From: Baffinella frigidus
Lineage: Eukaryota; Cryptophyceae; Cryptomonadales; Baffinellaceae
Direction of reading: 5' to 3'
Length of the DNA: 25,703 bases
Assembly (NCBI GenBank): GCA_026770585.1
Contig: MU646429.1
Location: forward strand, 345,338 to 371,040
Both the position numbers and the translations under genes were made by a program. Shown one piece after another: positions 15,251 through 25,594 of the stretch (the stretch's first letter is position 1; every line of letters starts with the position of its first letter). The notes below the pieces were generated by a model that worked only from the letters and a program-made list of their open reading frames with translations, had not been told where the DNA came from and did not search any database.

Positions 15251-15474
15251 ACGCGCGTGTTGCAGTAGCACGGGGGAGAGGGGGGCTGTCTATCGATCAC
15301 TGGGCATGGCTGCGGGACGCTCAGGTTGAGCGCAAGGAGAGGCGTGCGGATAGAGGCCAAGTACAGAGAGAGAGGTGAAGGGGAACAGTGATTCTCAAAG
15401 GGGTTGAGTGAAGTGAGAGTGCAGCGCCGGGATCGATGTTGAGACCAGACATGACAGACGCCTTGGTGTGTAGG
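15251..15474 (+). repeat. Shortened downstream block D plus junction arm, copy 2
   Basis: The first part matches 3640-3750 and 22490-22600 (CTGTCTATCGATC, CATGGCT, GGCAAGGAGAGGCGTG type). It then passes directly into the arm sequence also found at 23385-23480 (GAGAGAGGTG, GGGTTGAGTGAAG, GCAGCGCCGGGATCGATG, GAGACCAGAC). The ~750 bp between these parts in unit 3 is missing. It ends at ACATGACAGACGCCTTGGTG, where the TTTAGGG array begins. Confidence 0.7.
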
Positions 15475-15669
15475 ATTTAGGGTTTGGGGTTTAGGGTTTA
15501 GGGTTTAGGGTGTGGGGTTCAGGGTTAAGGGTTAAGGGTAAAGGGTTTAGGGTTTAGGGTTTATGGTTTCGAGTTTGAGATTCAGGGTTGAGGGTTGAGG
15601 GTTAAGGGTATAGGGTTAAGGGATTATGGTTTATGATTTATGGTTGAGGGTTGAGGGTTGAGGGTTTAT

Positions 15670-15701
<32 letters not shown>

Positions 15702-15949
15702 TCGAGGATTCAGGATTTAGCGTTTAGGGTTCAGGGTTTAGCGTTTAGGGTTGGGCTTGAGTGTTTAGGGTTCAGTGTTTGGGGTTTATGGTTCAGGGTT
15801 TAGGATTTAGGATTTAGGATTTAGCACTTGGGATTTAGGGCATAGGGCTGAGGGTTTGTTGTTTAGTTTTTAGGGTTTGTGGTGTATGGATCAGGGTTTA
15901 GGGTTTAGTGTGTAGCGTTGAGGGTTTAGGTTTCAGGGTTTGGGGTTTA

Positions 15950-16612
15950 GGGTCCAGGGTTTAGGATTCAGGGTTCAGAGTTTAGGGTTTAGGGTTTAGG
16001 GTTTAAGCTTGAGGGTTTTAGGGTTTAGGGTTCAGGGTTTAGGGTTGATGGTTAGGGTTTAGGGATAAGCGTTTAAGGTTCATTTTTCAACCTTTAGGGC
16101 TTTGGACTCTGGGGTGAGCGTTGAGGGTTTAAGGATTAGGGATCAGGGTTTATTGTTGAGGGTTTAGGGTTAGGGTTTAGTGTTTAGGGTTTGGGGTCTG
16201 TGGTTTAGGGTTTAATGCTCAAGGCATGTGTTTTGAGTTTCAGAGTTTAGGGTTTAGGATTTAGGGTTTAGGGTTCAGGGATTAGGGTTTAAGGTTTATT
16301 GTGTAGCGTTTAGGGGTTATGGTTCGTGTTTAGGGTTAATGGTTCGTGTTTAGGGTTGAGGGTTGAGGGTTGAGGGTTGAGGGTTTAGGGTTTAGGGTTT
16401 AGGGTTTAGGGTTTGGGGTTTAGGGTTTAGGGTGTAGGGCTTAGAGTTCAGGGTTCGGGGTTTAGGGTTCAGGGTTTGGGGGGCAGGGTTTAGTGTTCAG
16501 GGTGTGGGGTTCAGGGTTTAGGGTTCAGGGTCCAGGGCTTAGGTTTTAGGGTTTCAGGTTGAAGTGTAACGTTTAGGGTTCAGGGAACAGGGTTTTGGGT
16601 TTTGAGATTTAG
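15950..16612 (+). repeat. Segmental duplication within array, copy i
   Basis: It starts GGGTCCAGGGTTTAGGATTC and includes the unusual words AAGGTTCATTTTTCAACC, GGCTTTGGACTCTGGGGTGA and GTTGAAGTGTAACG. The same words in the same order occur at 18376-19089. Confidence 0.85.
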
Positions 16613-16904
16613 GGTGCATCATGTAGAATTTAGAATTTAGGGTTTAGAGTTTAGGGTTCATGGTTTATGGTTGAGGGTAAAGGGTTGCGGGTTACGGGTT
16701 TAGGGCCTGGGGTTGAGTGCTTTAGGTTTGGATGATTCAGGTTTGGGTTTCAGGGTTTAGGGTTTAGGGTTTGGGGTTTGAAGTTCAGGGTTTAGAGTTG
16801 AGGGTTCAGGGTTTAGCGTTTAGGGTTGGGGTTTAGTGTTTAGGGTTGGGGGTTTAGGGTTTGAGGTCTAGGGTTTAGGGTTTAGGGTTTAGGATTTAGG
16901 ATTG

Positions 16905-16999
16905 AGCACTTGGGATTTAGGGCTTAGGGCTTAGGGTTTGTTGTTTAGTTTTTAGGGTTTGTGGTGTATGGATCAGGGTTTAGGGTTGAGTGTGTAGGG
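16905..16999 (+). repeat. Shorter duplicated block within array
   Basis: GCACTTGGGATTTAGGGC, TTTGTTGTTTAGTTTTTAGG and GGTGTATGGATCAGGG repeat the block at 15833-15916 almost exactly, about 1.07 kb away. This shows a second duplication distinct from the 2.45-kb one. Confidence 0.8.
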
Positions 17000-18375
17000 C
17001 ATATCATTTAGGTTTTAGGGTTCAGGGTTTACGGGTTCAGGGTTCAGGGTTTATGGTCTAGGGTTTAGAGTTTAGGGTTAAGGGTTCGGGGTTTAAATTC
17101 AGGGTTGAGAGTTGAGGTTTTAATGATTAGGGTGTAGGGTTTAGAGTTCAGGGTTCAAGTTTTAGGATTGAGGGTTCAGGGTTCAGGGCTTAGGGCTTAG
17201 GGTTTCAGGTTGAAGTTTTAACCTTTTGGTTTCGTGTCTAGTGTTTAGGTTCTAGGGTTTGAGGTGAAGGATAAAGAATGAAGAAATTAGGGTTTAGAGT
17301 TTACGGTTTAGGGTTAGGGGTTGAGTGCTCTACGGTTGGAGGTTTAGGATTGAGGGTTTAGGGTTCAGGGTTCAGGGTTTAGGGTTTAGGGTTTAGGTTT
17401 AGGGTTTAGGGTTTAGGGGTTGGGATTCAGGGTTTAGTGTTTAGGGTTTATGGTTTGGAGTTCAGGGTTTCAGGTTTAGAGTTTAGGGTGTAGGCTTCAG
17501 GGTTTAGGATTGATAGTCTAGGGTTCAGCGTTTGAGGTTTGAGGTTTAAGGTTTGGGGTTTAGGGTTTTGGGTTTAGGGTTTAGGGTTCAAAATTCAGAG
17601 TTCAGAGTTTAGGGTTCAGGGTTTGGGGTTCGTTGATTAGGATTGAGGGAAGAGGGTTCAGCGTTTAGGGTTAATGGTTTAGGGGACAGAGTTTGGGGTT
17701 TAGGTGTTACTGTTTATTGTTTATTGTTTATTGTTTAGGGAAGAGAGATTAATGTTTAGGATGTAGGCTTTAGGGTTTAGAGTTTGAAGTTCAGGGTTTT
17801 GGATTCAGTGGTCAGGGTTTAGGGTTTAGGGTTGAAGGTTTAGGGTTTAGGATTGAGAATTTACGATTTACAGTTTATAGTTTAGGAATCAGAGGAAATA
17901 GATCAGTGTTTAGGGTTCAGAGTTCAGGGTTCGGGGTTGAGGGTTGAGGGTTGAGGGATGAGGGTTCAGAGATTAGGGTGTAGGGTTTAGAGTTTAGAGT
18001 TTATGGTTTCGGGTTTAGGGTTTAGGGTTTGTGTTTCAGGGTTCAAGGTTTCAGGATAATAGATCAGTGTTTAGGGTTTAGGGTTCAGGGTTCAGGGTTC
18101 AGGTTTTAGGGGTCAGGGTTTATGGGTTAGGGTTAAGTGTTCAGGGTTTAGCGTTTAGCGTTGAAGGTTCAGGGTTTGGGGTTTAGGGTTCAGGGTTTAG
18201 GGTTTACGGTTCAAAGTCAAGGGTTTAGGTCTGAGGGTTTAGGGTTTCGGAATTAGGGCGGAGGGTTAAGTGTTGATGGTTGAAGGACGAGGGTTGAGGG
18301 TTGAGGATTGAGGGTTGAGGGTTTAGGGTTTAGGGTTTATAGGTAAGGGGTTCAGGGTTTGGGGTTTAGGGTTTA

Positions 18376-19089
18376 GGGTCCAGGGTTTAGGATTCAGGGT
18401 TCAGAGTTTAGGGTTTAGGGTTTAGGGTTTAAGCTTGAGGGTTTTAGGGGTTAGGGTTCAGGGTTTAGGGTTGATGGTGAGGGTTTAGGGATAAGCGTTT
18501 AAGGTTCATTTTTCAACCTTTAGGGCTTTGGACTCTGGGGTGAGCGTTGAGGGTTTAAGGATTAGGGATCAGGGTTTATTGTTGAGGGTTTAGGGTTAGG
18601 GTTTAGTGTTTAGGGTTTGGGGTCTGTGGTTTAGGGTTTAATGCTCAAGGCATGAGTTTTGAGTTTCAGAGTTTAGGGTTTAGGATTTAGGGTTTAAGGT
18701 TCAGGGATTAGGGTTTAAGGTTTATTGTGTAGCGTTTAGGGGTTATGGTTCAGGGTTTAGGGTTAATGGTTCGTGTTTAGGGTTGAGGGTTGAGGGTTGA
18801 GGATTCAGGGTTTAAGGTTTAGGGTTTAGGGTTTAGGGTTTAGGGTTTAGGGTTTAGGGTTTAGGGTGTGGGGTTTAGGGTGGAGGGTTTAGGGTTCAGG
18901 GTTTTGGGTTTAGGGCTTAGAGTTCAGGGTTCGGGGTTTAGGGTTCAGGGTTTGGGGGGCAGGGTTTAGTGTTCAGGGTGTAAGGTTCAGGGTTTAGGGT
19001 TCAGGGTTCAGGGCTTAGGGTTTAGGGTTTCAGGTTGAAGTGTAACGTTTAGGGTTCAGGGAACAGGGTTTTGGGTTTTGAGATTTAGG
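18376..19089 (+). repeat. Segmental duplication within array, copy ii
   Basis: Nearly identical to 15950-16612 apart from small indels, offset by about 2.45 kb. Similarity stops after GTTTTGGGTTTTGAGATTTAG. A more diverged third copy of part of it appears at about 19310-19500 (AAGGTTCAAGTTTCAACG, TTTTGGGCTCTTGGGTTAGC). Confidence 0.85.
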
Positions 19090-20224
19090 CTATATCGTAG
19101 AATTGAGTTTCCGGTTTCAGGTTTAGGTTTTTGGGTGTAGGGTTTAGAGTTTAGGGTTCCTGGTTTAGTGTTCATGGTTTGGGGTTTGGGTTTATAGTTG
19201 AAGGTTTGCCGTTTAGGTTTTGGGGTCTAGGGTTCAGGGTTTAGGATTCAGGGTTCAGGGTTAAGGGTTAAGGATTAAGGGTTGCGGGTTTAAGGTTGAT
19301 GGATTTAGGATTCAGGGTTCAGGGTTTAGGGTTGATGGTTTGGTTTTAGGGTTTAGCGGTTAAGGTTCAAGTTTCAACGTTAAAGGTTTTGGGCTCTTGG
19401 GTTAGCGTTGAGGGTTCAGGGATGAGGTTTTAGGTTTTAGTTTTTAGGGTTTAGGGTTAGGTTTCAGGGTCTGGGGTTTGGGGCGCAGGGTTTAGTGCTG
19501 AGGACATAAGGTTTGAGGTTTAGGGTTTAGGGTTTAGGGTTTGGGTTCAGGCTTTAGGGTGTATTGTTCAGAGTTGAGGGGGTTTAGGGTTTGTGTTTTT
19601 GTGTTCAGGATTGAGGGTCAGACTTGTAGGGTGTAGTGTTTGGGGTTTAGAGTTTGGGTTTTAAGGTTCAGGTTTTAGGTCTTGGGGTTTAGGCGTTTGT
19701 GTTTTGGGTTCAAGGTTTAGGATCTAAGGTTTAGGGCTTAAGGTTCGAGGTTTAAGTTTTATGGTTTATGGTATAGAGTTGAAGGTTCGGGGTTCAGGGT
19801 TGAGGGTTTATGGTTCAGGGTTTGGTGTTTTAGCTTCAGGGATTGGGGATTAGGGTTAAGGGGTTGAGATGAAGGATTTATGGTTTAGGGGTTAGAGTTT
19901 AATGTTGGTGTTCGGGGTTCAAGGCATAGGGCTTAGAGTTTAGGGTTTAGGGTCCAGGGTTCAAGGTTTAGGGGTTGGAGTTGAGGATTCAAGGTTTAGG
20001 GATTCGGATTCTGGGTTTGGTGTTGAGGGTTGAGGGTTGAGGATTCCAGGTTGAAGGTTTAGGGTCTAGGGTTTAGGTGTTAGGCTATGCGGTTCAGACT
20101 TCATGGTTTGGGGTTTAGGATTTAGGGTTTAGGGTTTTAGGGTTTACGGTTGAGGGTGGAGGGTGGACGGTTGCAGATTTAGTGTTCAGGGTTCAGGGTC
20201 TAGTGGGAAGAGTTTACGGGTTTA

Positions 20225-20737
20225 CCCAGAGGGGTGAACTCCTAAAACCCTGAAACCTAAATTCTAAACCCCAACCCCCAAACACTAAACACTGAACCAT
20301 CATGCCTAAACCTGAAAACCTGAAACGACCAACCCCAATCTATGAACACTAAACCCTAAACTCTGAACCCTACACCCTACACCCCAAACCCTAAACACTA
20401 AACCTTAAACACTAATCCCCAAACTTAAAAACACAATGGTTCCAATCACTCCTCCCGCGGGTCTACACGGTCTACGCGCCCACACAGGCTCGCACGAGCC
20501 GGTGTGGGCGCGTAGACCCTAACACAATGGTTCCACTCACTCCTCAAGGCTCGTAGACCCTAAACCCTAGGCCCTAAACCCTAAAACCTGAACACGAAAC
20601 CTCAATCCTTAAACCCTAAACCCCAAACCCCAAACCCCAAACCCTAAATCCCAAACCCTTAACCCTGACACAATTCAAAACCCCTGAACCCTAAACCCTG
20701 AACCCTAAACCCTGAACCATAAACCCTAAACCCCAAA
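20225..20737 (-). repeat. Inverted telomere-type array (CCCTAAA)
   Basis: From about 20245 the C-rich strand becomes the + strand (CCCTAAA, CCCTGAA, CCCCAAA). With the G-rich array to its left this forms a head-to-head arrangement around 20220-20245. A non-telomeric palindrome interrupts it at 20469-20518. Confidence 0.93.
20430..20545. repeat. Direct repeats flanking a 50-bp palindrome
   Basis: AACACAATGGTTCCAATCAC (20430) recurs with one change at 20521. Between them, GGTCTACGCGCCCACACAGG (arm 20469-20492) pairs with 20495-20518 with one mismatch and a 2-base loop. GTCTAC(A/G)C and CGTAGACCC words also recur at 20461 and 20552. Confidence 0.9.
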
Positions 20738-20972
20738 CCCCAAGGGTTCTGCCATGTCTGGTCTCAACATCGATCCTGGCGCTGCCCTCTCACTTCACTT
20801 GAGCCCCCTGTGAATCGCTGGTCCCCTCCACCTCTCTCTTTACTTTGCTCCTCTGGGTTATTCGGGCCTCTGTCCTCACGCCTAGTCCTGCCCTGAACCT
20901 GAGCTTGCCGCGGTCGTGCCAAGAGGCCACTGAGCTTCCCGCGGTCGCGCTAAGAGACCAATCAATGTTCCT
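20738..20972 (-). repeat. Left inverted arm of kinase-3 unit
   Basis: Read on the minus strand it begins AGGAACATTGATTGGTCTCT, continues through GCGCGACCGCGGGAAGCTC, GAGGACAGAGGCCCGAATA and CAGCGCCAGGATCGATGTTG, and ends GGCAGAACCCTTGGGG. This matches 23255-23513 on the plus strand, which has an extra ~22 bp near its end. It abuts the CCCTAAA array. Confidence 0.88.
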
Positions 20973-21264
20973 TCCGAGCAATTGCTCGTCGAACTGCTCG
21001 GCTGTTGGAGCCATTGGAGCTTGAGTGAACGTCGTACGGCAGCACGCACGCTTCTGCGCCCGGTGGGTGGAAACGCCGTGGCGGGCACAGCCGCGGGGGC
21101 TGAACAAGCTAGTCGAGATTGCCGTAGTGGTCAAAACGGAGCAGGACTCTCGTGTGGGGGGACTCAGCAGGCCTCTCGTGTGGGGGGGGGGGGCGCCGAT
21201 GATGATGAAGAGGTAGGCGGCGAGACAAAAATTGAAAATCGGTCGCAGTGGTCAAAAGGGAGCG
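20973..21264 (+). repeat. Diverged upstream block of kinase 3
   Basis: Only the right-hand part (about 21115-21264) resembles block U copies 1 and 2: CAGCAGGCCTCTCGTGTGG, CGCCGATGATGATG, GGCGGCGAGA and AGTGGTCAAAA. The left part carries no recognised paralogue. A CTCGTGTGGGGGG word is repeated at 21150 and 21175. No gene is seen. Confidence 0.5.
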
Positions 21265-21502
21265 CGTGACAGTCACGTCCAAGACAGTCAGCCGTTTCAT
21301 TGGCCGACTGCCTTAATTTTCACCGTTATTGTGAACCGTTGCGAATTATCTCGTCAAAATAGGGGTCTTGTCCGCCTGGGCACACCAAGTATGACCAGTT
21401 TGGTCAGCAGCTCTCGGGTGTGGTCAGCTGTGGTCAGACGTTCTGCCACAGAGGGTAAATTCTTCGTGCCCCCGATTCTGCTCGCATCACCCAGCTGACA
21501 AG
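21265..21502 (+). promoter_or_regulatory. Conserved proximal upstream region / 5' leader, kinase 3
   Basis: It has the same layout as the other two units: palindrome CGTGACAGTCACG (21265-21277) exactly 238 bp before the ATG, GACTGCCTTAAT, GTTGCGAATTATCTCGTC, TGACCA (21392), and TGGTCAG boxes at 21401, 21421 and 21431. Confidence 0.55.
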
Positions 21503-22273
21503 ATGGCCACCCACGATGCGAACCTCGAGTCGGTGATCAAGAACGCCAAGGACTCCGGCGCCAAGATCGCCGAGGCGCGCATCTGGAAGTGGACGACGCA
21601 GCTCCTCTGCGCGCTCGGCAAGCTCCACACCACGGACATCTGCCACCGCGCCATCAAGCCCGCCAACATCTTCCTCGACGCCGAGGACAACGTGCGCCTC
21701 GGCGCCCAGCTCACCGGCGAGGCCGACATGACAGAGATCGGCGATGTCTACTACATGTGCCCCGAGGTCGCGCGCAAGATCCCCTTCGACAACAAGTGCG
21801 ACACTTGGGCCGTGGGGTGCGTGCTGCACGAGCTCATGACCCTCGAGAAGCCCTTTCTCGGCGCCAACGCGGTCGACGTGCTCGACACCCTCAAGCACGT
21901 CCGCCCTGCCGACATTTCCTCCAAGGACTCCGACTGGCACCTCATCATGCTGTCTCGGTGGATGCTGCAGAAAAACGCGGAGTACCGACCCTCCTCTCTC
22001 AACGTCTACTCCTTCCTGGCGCGTGAGTGGAAGCGGGTTGCCAAGGAGGGCCTCTCGGCGATCAAGCCCGAGGACGTGCCGTGGCCGAGCGACGTCGTGA
22101 TGGCTGACGAGGGCAAGATGGCACTCGACGCGGCGAGCTGCATCGGCATGACCGCCGAGGAGCGTGCGGCGATGCCGGACAAGAAGGACGTCGACTTCGA
22201 ATCCCCCTTCAAGGCCTACGCTGTTCAGATGCACAAGGCGGACACCACCATCCCGAGCTCCACCGCCGCGTAA
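21503..22273 (+). CDS. Truncated NEK-like pseudokinase, paralogue 3
   Basis: A 256-residue single-exon frame with the same abrupt start as paralogue 1 (MATHDANLESVIK). The N-lobe, glycine loop and nucleotide-binding lysine are absent. The catalytic loop reads HRAIKPAN (48-55), so the catalytic Asp is Ala. Six codons covering DLGIAK of the intact kinase are deleted after G67 (RLG-AQLTGEADM), removing the whole DFG-type motif, and two more codons are missing just after. CPE (86-88) and the helix-F Asp in CDTWAVG remain. The C-terminal extension is reduced, but the last residues (SSTAA) match the intact protein. All length changes are multiples of three and no stop interrupts, which fits either retained non-catalytic function or recent decay. 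Promoter-proximal and 3' flanks match the other units. A catalytic role is very unlikely. Confidence 0.75.
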   Translation: MATHDANLESVIKNAKDSGAKIAEARIWKWTTQLLCALGKLHTTDICHRAIKPANIFLDAEDNVRLGAQLTGEADMTEIGDVYYMCPEVARKIPFDNKCDTWAVGCVLHELMTLEKPFLGANAVDVLDTLKHVRPADISSKDSDWHLIMLSRWMLQKNAEYRPSSLNVYSFLAREWKRVAKEGLSAIKPEDVPWPSDVVMADEGKMALDAASCIGMTAEERAAMPDKKDVDFESPFKAYAVQMHKADTTIPSSTAA

Positions 22274-22470
22274 GCGCTCCGCTCTCGACTCCTGTCACTC
22301 TAGTCCTCCCCCGCGCTACTCTCCTTTCTCTCTCTGAAGGAGCGGCGCGCCGTGTGAGTTCTGCTGCGCTGCGCGCGCGCACTCCGTGTAGTCTCAGAGT
22401 CCTCTTTTGCGAGGGGCTCTGGGTTATGATCTATCTGCCTGTGTTTGTTGAGTGTAAATGAATTCTCGCT
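22274..22470 (+). other. 3' flank / probable 3' UTR of kinase 3
   Basis: Conserved with the other two units: GCGCTC, TCTAGTCCTCCCCCGCGCTA, a short CT tract (about 22317-22337), GCGGCGCGCC, GTGTAGTCTCAGAGTCCTC, TTTTGCGAGGGGCTCTGG and CTGCCTGTGTTTGTTG. No standard poly(A) signal is seen. Confidence 0.5.
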
Positions 22471-23254
22471 TCTGCAATCCGCGAACTGTGTCACGCGCGT
22501 GGTGCAGTAGCACGGAGTGGGGGAGCTGTCTGTTGATCTCTGAGCATGGCTTCATGAAGGTAAGGTTCAGGGCAAGAAGAGGCGTGCGGATATATGCCAG
22601 GGTAGCCAAGATGATTACCATAAAGAGTAAGAGAGAGAGAGAGGTGGAGGTGGCAAGAGCTTCACGGAGGGTTTGCGCTAAAGAGAGCAACGCCGGAATG
22701 TATGCAAGGACCGGACATGGCAGAAGCCTTGGCTTGACACTCAAGCAGGGAGGACTGTGTTAGGTGAAAAGCGCGTCCCGTTTACAATGTCTTCGCCCCG
22801 AACTCTCACGCCCCCCTCCACTCTAGACCCTGTATCATAGGCCTGCTCCTACATTATTTTGCTAGTCCTACACCTGCCCCCCTCCCCTCGCTCCTCGTGT
22901 CGCTATGCACCCTCCCTGCCATCAATCCCCCCCACCCTCCCCCTTCACCCAGTCTGCAGCACTGCACCCCCCCCCACCCTCCCTCTTTTGTCCTACCCCC
23001 CCCTTCCACAACCCCCGCTTTCACCTCAGCCGCATCACCTCCCTCCAAACCCTCCAAACCCAACCGAGCTCATGGATCAGTCAACTAGAGCTCAGGGCTT
23101 CTGTCAAATAAACCCAATGTCCGCTTGGGCCTGATATGGAACGATTGTAAAGCGACTGCTACTCGTGGGGCTTACAGGCTTTTCCTCCCATCGAATGAGT
23201 GCCCCTGGGTGGAGTTACATGCTCCTTCAGTGTCAGACAGACCAATCCTCTGAG
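22471..23254 (+). repeat. Shared downstream subtelomeric block D, copy 3
   Basis: Homologous to 3621-4315 without the 158-bp inverted-repeat element, whose site would fall in the C-rich stretch near 22950-23000. It also contains an internal GGACATGGCAGAAGCCTTGG (22714-22733), the same junction motif seen at array boundaries. Frames in C-rich sequence (22859-23134) are low-complexity and are not called. Confidence 0.75.
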
Positions 23255-23513
23255 AGGAACATTGATTGGTCTCTTAGCGCGACCACGGGAAGCTCAGTGG
23301 CCTCTTGGCGCGACCGCAGGAAGCTCATTTTCAGGGCTGGGCGAGGCGTGAGGACAGAGGCCCGAGTACCCCAGAGGAGTACCTTAAAGAGAGAGATGTG
23401 GAGGGGACCAGATATTCACAAGGGGGTTGAGTGAAGGGAGGGGGCAGCGCCGGGATCGATGGTGAGACCAGACGTGGTAGAGGCCTTGGCGTGCCATGGC
23501 AGAAGCCTTGGGG
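23255..23513 (+). repeat. Right inverted arm of kinase-3 unit
   Basis: Inverted counterpart of 20738-20972, ending GGCAGAAGCCTTGGGG directly before the TTTAGGG array. It carries two tandem GCGCGACC(A/G)C(G/A)GGAAGCTC units (about 23278-23328) and a partial duplication of the TAGAGGCCTTGGCG end motif. Confidence 0.88.
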
Positions 23514-25450
23514 TTCAGTGTCTAGGGTTTGGGGTTTAGTGTTTACGGTTCAGGATTTAGAGTTGAGGGTGGGGTTTTAGGGTTTACGGATTCAGGTTTG
23601 GGGTTTAGGGTTGAGAGGGGTTATGGTTCATGGGTTAGGGTTGAGGGTTCAAGGATTGAGGTTCAGGGTTTAGGGTTTAGGGTTTAGGGTTTAGGGTTTA
23701 GGGTTTGGGGTTTGGGGTTTGGGGTTTAGGGTTTGGGGAGCAGAGTTTAGGGTTGAGGGTTAAGGGTTTAGGGTTTAGGGTTCAGGGTTCAGGGGGCATG
23801 GTTTAGGGTTGAGGTTTAATGCTTGGGGTGTATGGTTAAAAATTTAGGGTTGAGGGTTTGAGGTTTAGAGTTTGTTGGGGTTTAGGGTTCAGGGTTTAGG
23901 GTATGGGGTTTAGGGGTCAGTGTTCAGGTTTTGGGTTATGGGCTTAGGGTTTAGGGTTTAGGGTTTAGGGTTCAGTGTTTAGGGTTTAGGGTTCAGGATT
24001 TATGGTTCAGGGTTCAAGGTTTTGGGTTTAGAGTTTCTGGTTTCGTGTTTAGGGTTTAGGGTTTAGGGTTTAGGGTTTAGGGTTGAGGGTTGAGGGTTGA
24101 GGGTTGAGGGTTTGAGGTTTAGGGTTTTGGCTCTAGGCTTCAGAGTTTCGGGTTTCGGGTTTCGGGGTTAGGTTTTTAGGGTTTAGGATTTAGGATTTAG
24201 GGTTTAGGGTTTAGGGTTTAGGATTTAGGATTTAGGGTTCAGGGTTTAGGGTTTGAGATGTGGGGTTCATGGTTCAGGGTTTAAGGTTTACGGTTCAGGG
24301 TTTAAGGTTCAGGTTTTGGGGTTCAGGGTTCAGGGATTGGAGTTTAGGATTCAGGGTTTAATGTATAGGGTTTTGGATTCAGGGTTTAATCTTAGGGTTT
24401 AATGTATTGGGTTTCGGTTTTCGTGTTTTGAGTTGAAGGTTTATGGTTGAGGGGTGAGGGTTTGGATCACAGGGTTTAGGTTTGAGGTTTGGGTTTAGGG
24501 TTTAGGGCTGAGGTTTAAGAGTTCAGGGTTTAGTGTTTAGGATTTAGGGTTTAGGTTTTAGGGTTTAGGGTTTAGGGTTTAGGGTTTGATGTTTGGGGTT
24601 CATGGTTTAGGGCCTGGGTTGGGGTTTCAGGGTTCAGGGTTTAGTGTCCATGGTTGAGGTTCAGGATCTAGATTGAGGGTTTAGGTTTCAGGGTTTAGGG
24701 TTCAGGGTTTAGGGTTCAGGCTTCAGGCTTTAGGATTTACAGTTTAGGGTTTAGGGTTGATGGTTTCAAGTTAAGGGTAATGGTTTTGAAGGCTTAGGGG
24801 TTAGGATTAAGTATATAGTTTTTCAGGGTGTGTGTTTTAGGGTTCAAAGTTGAAGTTTTTGGTTTTAGAGTTTTAGGGTTCATGGTTTATGGTTTAGGGT
24901 TGAGGGTAATGATTTTGGGGGCTCAGGGCTTAAGTTTTGGGATTGAGTCTTTGGGGTGTGTGTTTTCGGTTTCAAAATTTGAGGTGTGGGGTTTAGGGGT
25001 TTGGGTTCAGGGTTTAGGGTTTGGGGTTTAGGGTTTAGGGCTTAGGACTCATGGATTAGGGTTTAGGGTTTAGGGTTAGGGTTGAGGGTTTTCGGTTTCG
25101 GGTTGATGGCTTAGGGTTCAGTGTTTAGGGTTGAGGGTTTAGGGTTTAGGGCTTAGGGTTTAGGGTTTAGGGTTTAGGGTGTGAGATTTAGGGTTGCGGG
25201 TTGAGGGTTTAGGGTTCAGGGTTCAGGGTTTAGGGTTAGGGTTCAGGGCTTAGGGCTTAGGGCTTAGGGATTTGTCTTTAGGGTTTAGGGTTTAGGGTTC
25301 GGGTTTAGGGTTGATGGTTTAGGGTTTAGGGTTTAGGGTTTGGGGTTTAGGTTTGAGGGTCTAGGTTTTAGGGTTCAGGGTTTAGGGTTCAGTGTCAAGG
25401 GATGAGGGTTTATGGTTTGGGGTTTGGGGTTCAGGGTTGAAGGTTGAGGG
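23514..25450 (+). repeat. Degenerate TTTAGGG array
   Basis: G-rich strand on plus. The better runs are at about 23667-23706, 24050-24083 and 25145-25180, with a short TTGAGGG run at 24083-24112. No gene; the frames at 24828-25031 and 25392-25604 are repeat-derived. Confidence 0.95.
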
Positions 25451-25594
25451 TCTCAGGTTTTCAGCCTCGGTCGGACAGGTGACGAGCCTCGGTCGGACAG
25501 GTGACGAGCCTCGGTGGTTGACTAATGGAGGTAAGTTCTCTCTCGCTTGTGTGTGGGCCTTGGCCGGCGCGGCCTCTCTTCTCCCAACTGAGCT
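25451..25594. other. Spacer at a head-to-head array junction, with 22-bp tandem repeat
   Basis: A non-telomeric piece between TTTAGGG and CCCTAAA arrays. It carries GCCTCGGTCGGACAGGTGAC at 25464 and 25486 and a partial third copy at 25508, with a 22-bp period. The remainder (CTAATGGAGGTAAGTTCTC, GGCCTTGGCCGGCGCGGCC) matches nothing else in the window. Confidence 0.8.

Larger units (their letters stand above)
15475..20220 (+). repeat. Long degenerate TTTAGGG array with internal duplications
   Basis: About 4.7 kb of decayed telomere-type units with short TTGAGGG runs (about 15590-15700, 16345-16385, 17935-17965). It contains long direct duplications listed separately. No non-telomeric island or credible gene is seen. 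Confidence 0.95.

Noticed and set aside
22859-23134. Proline-rich frames in the C-rich part of block D
   Set aside because: Low-complexity C runs; all three frames are open for the same reason.
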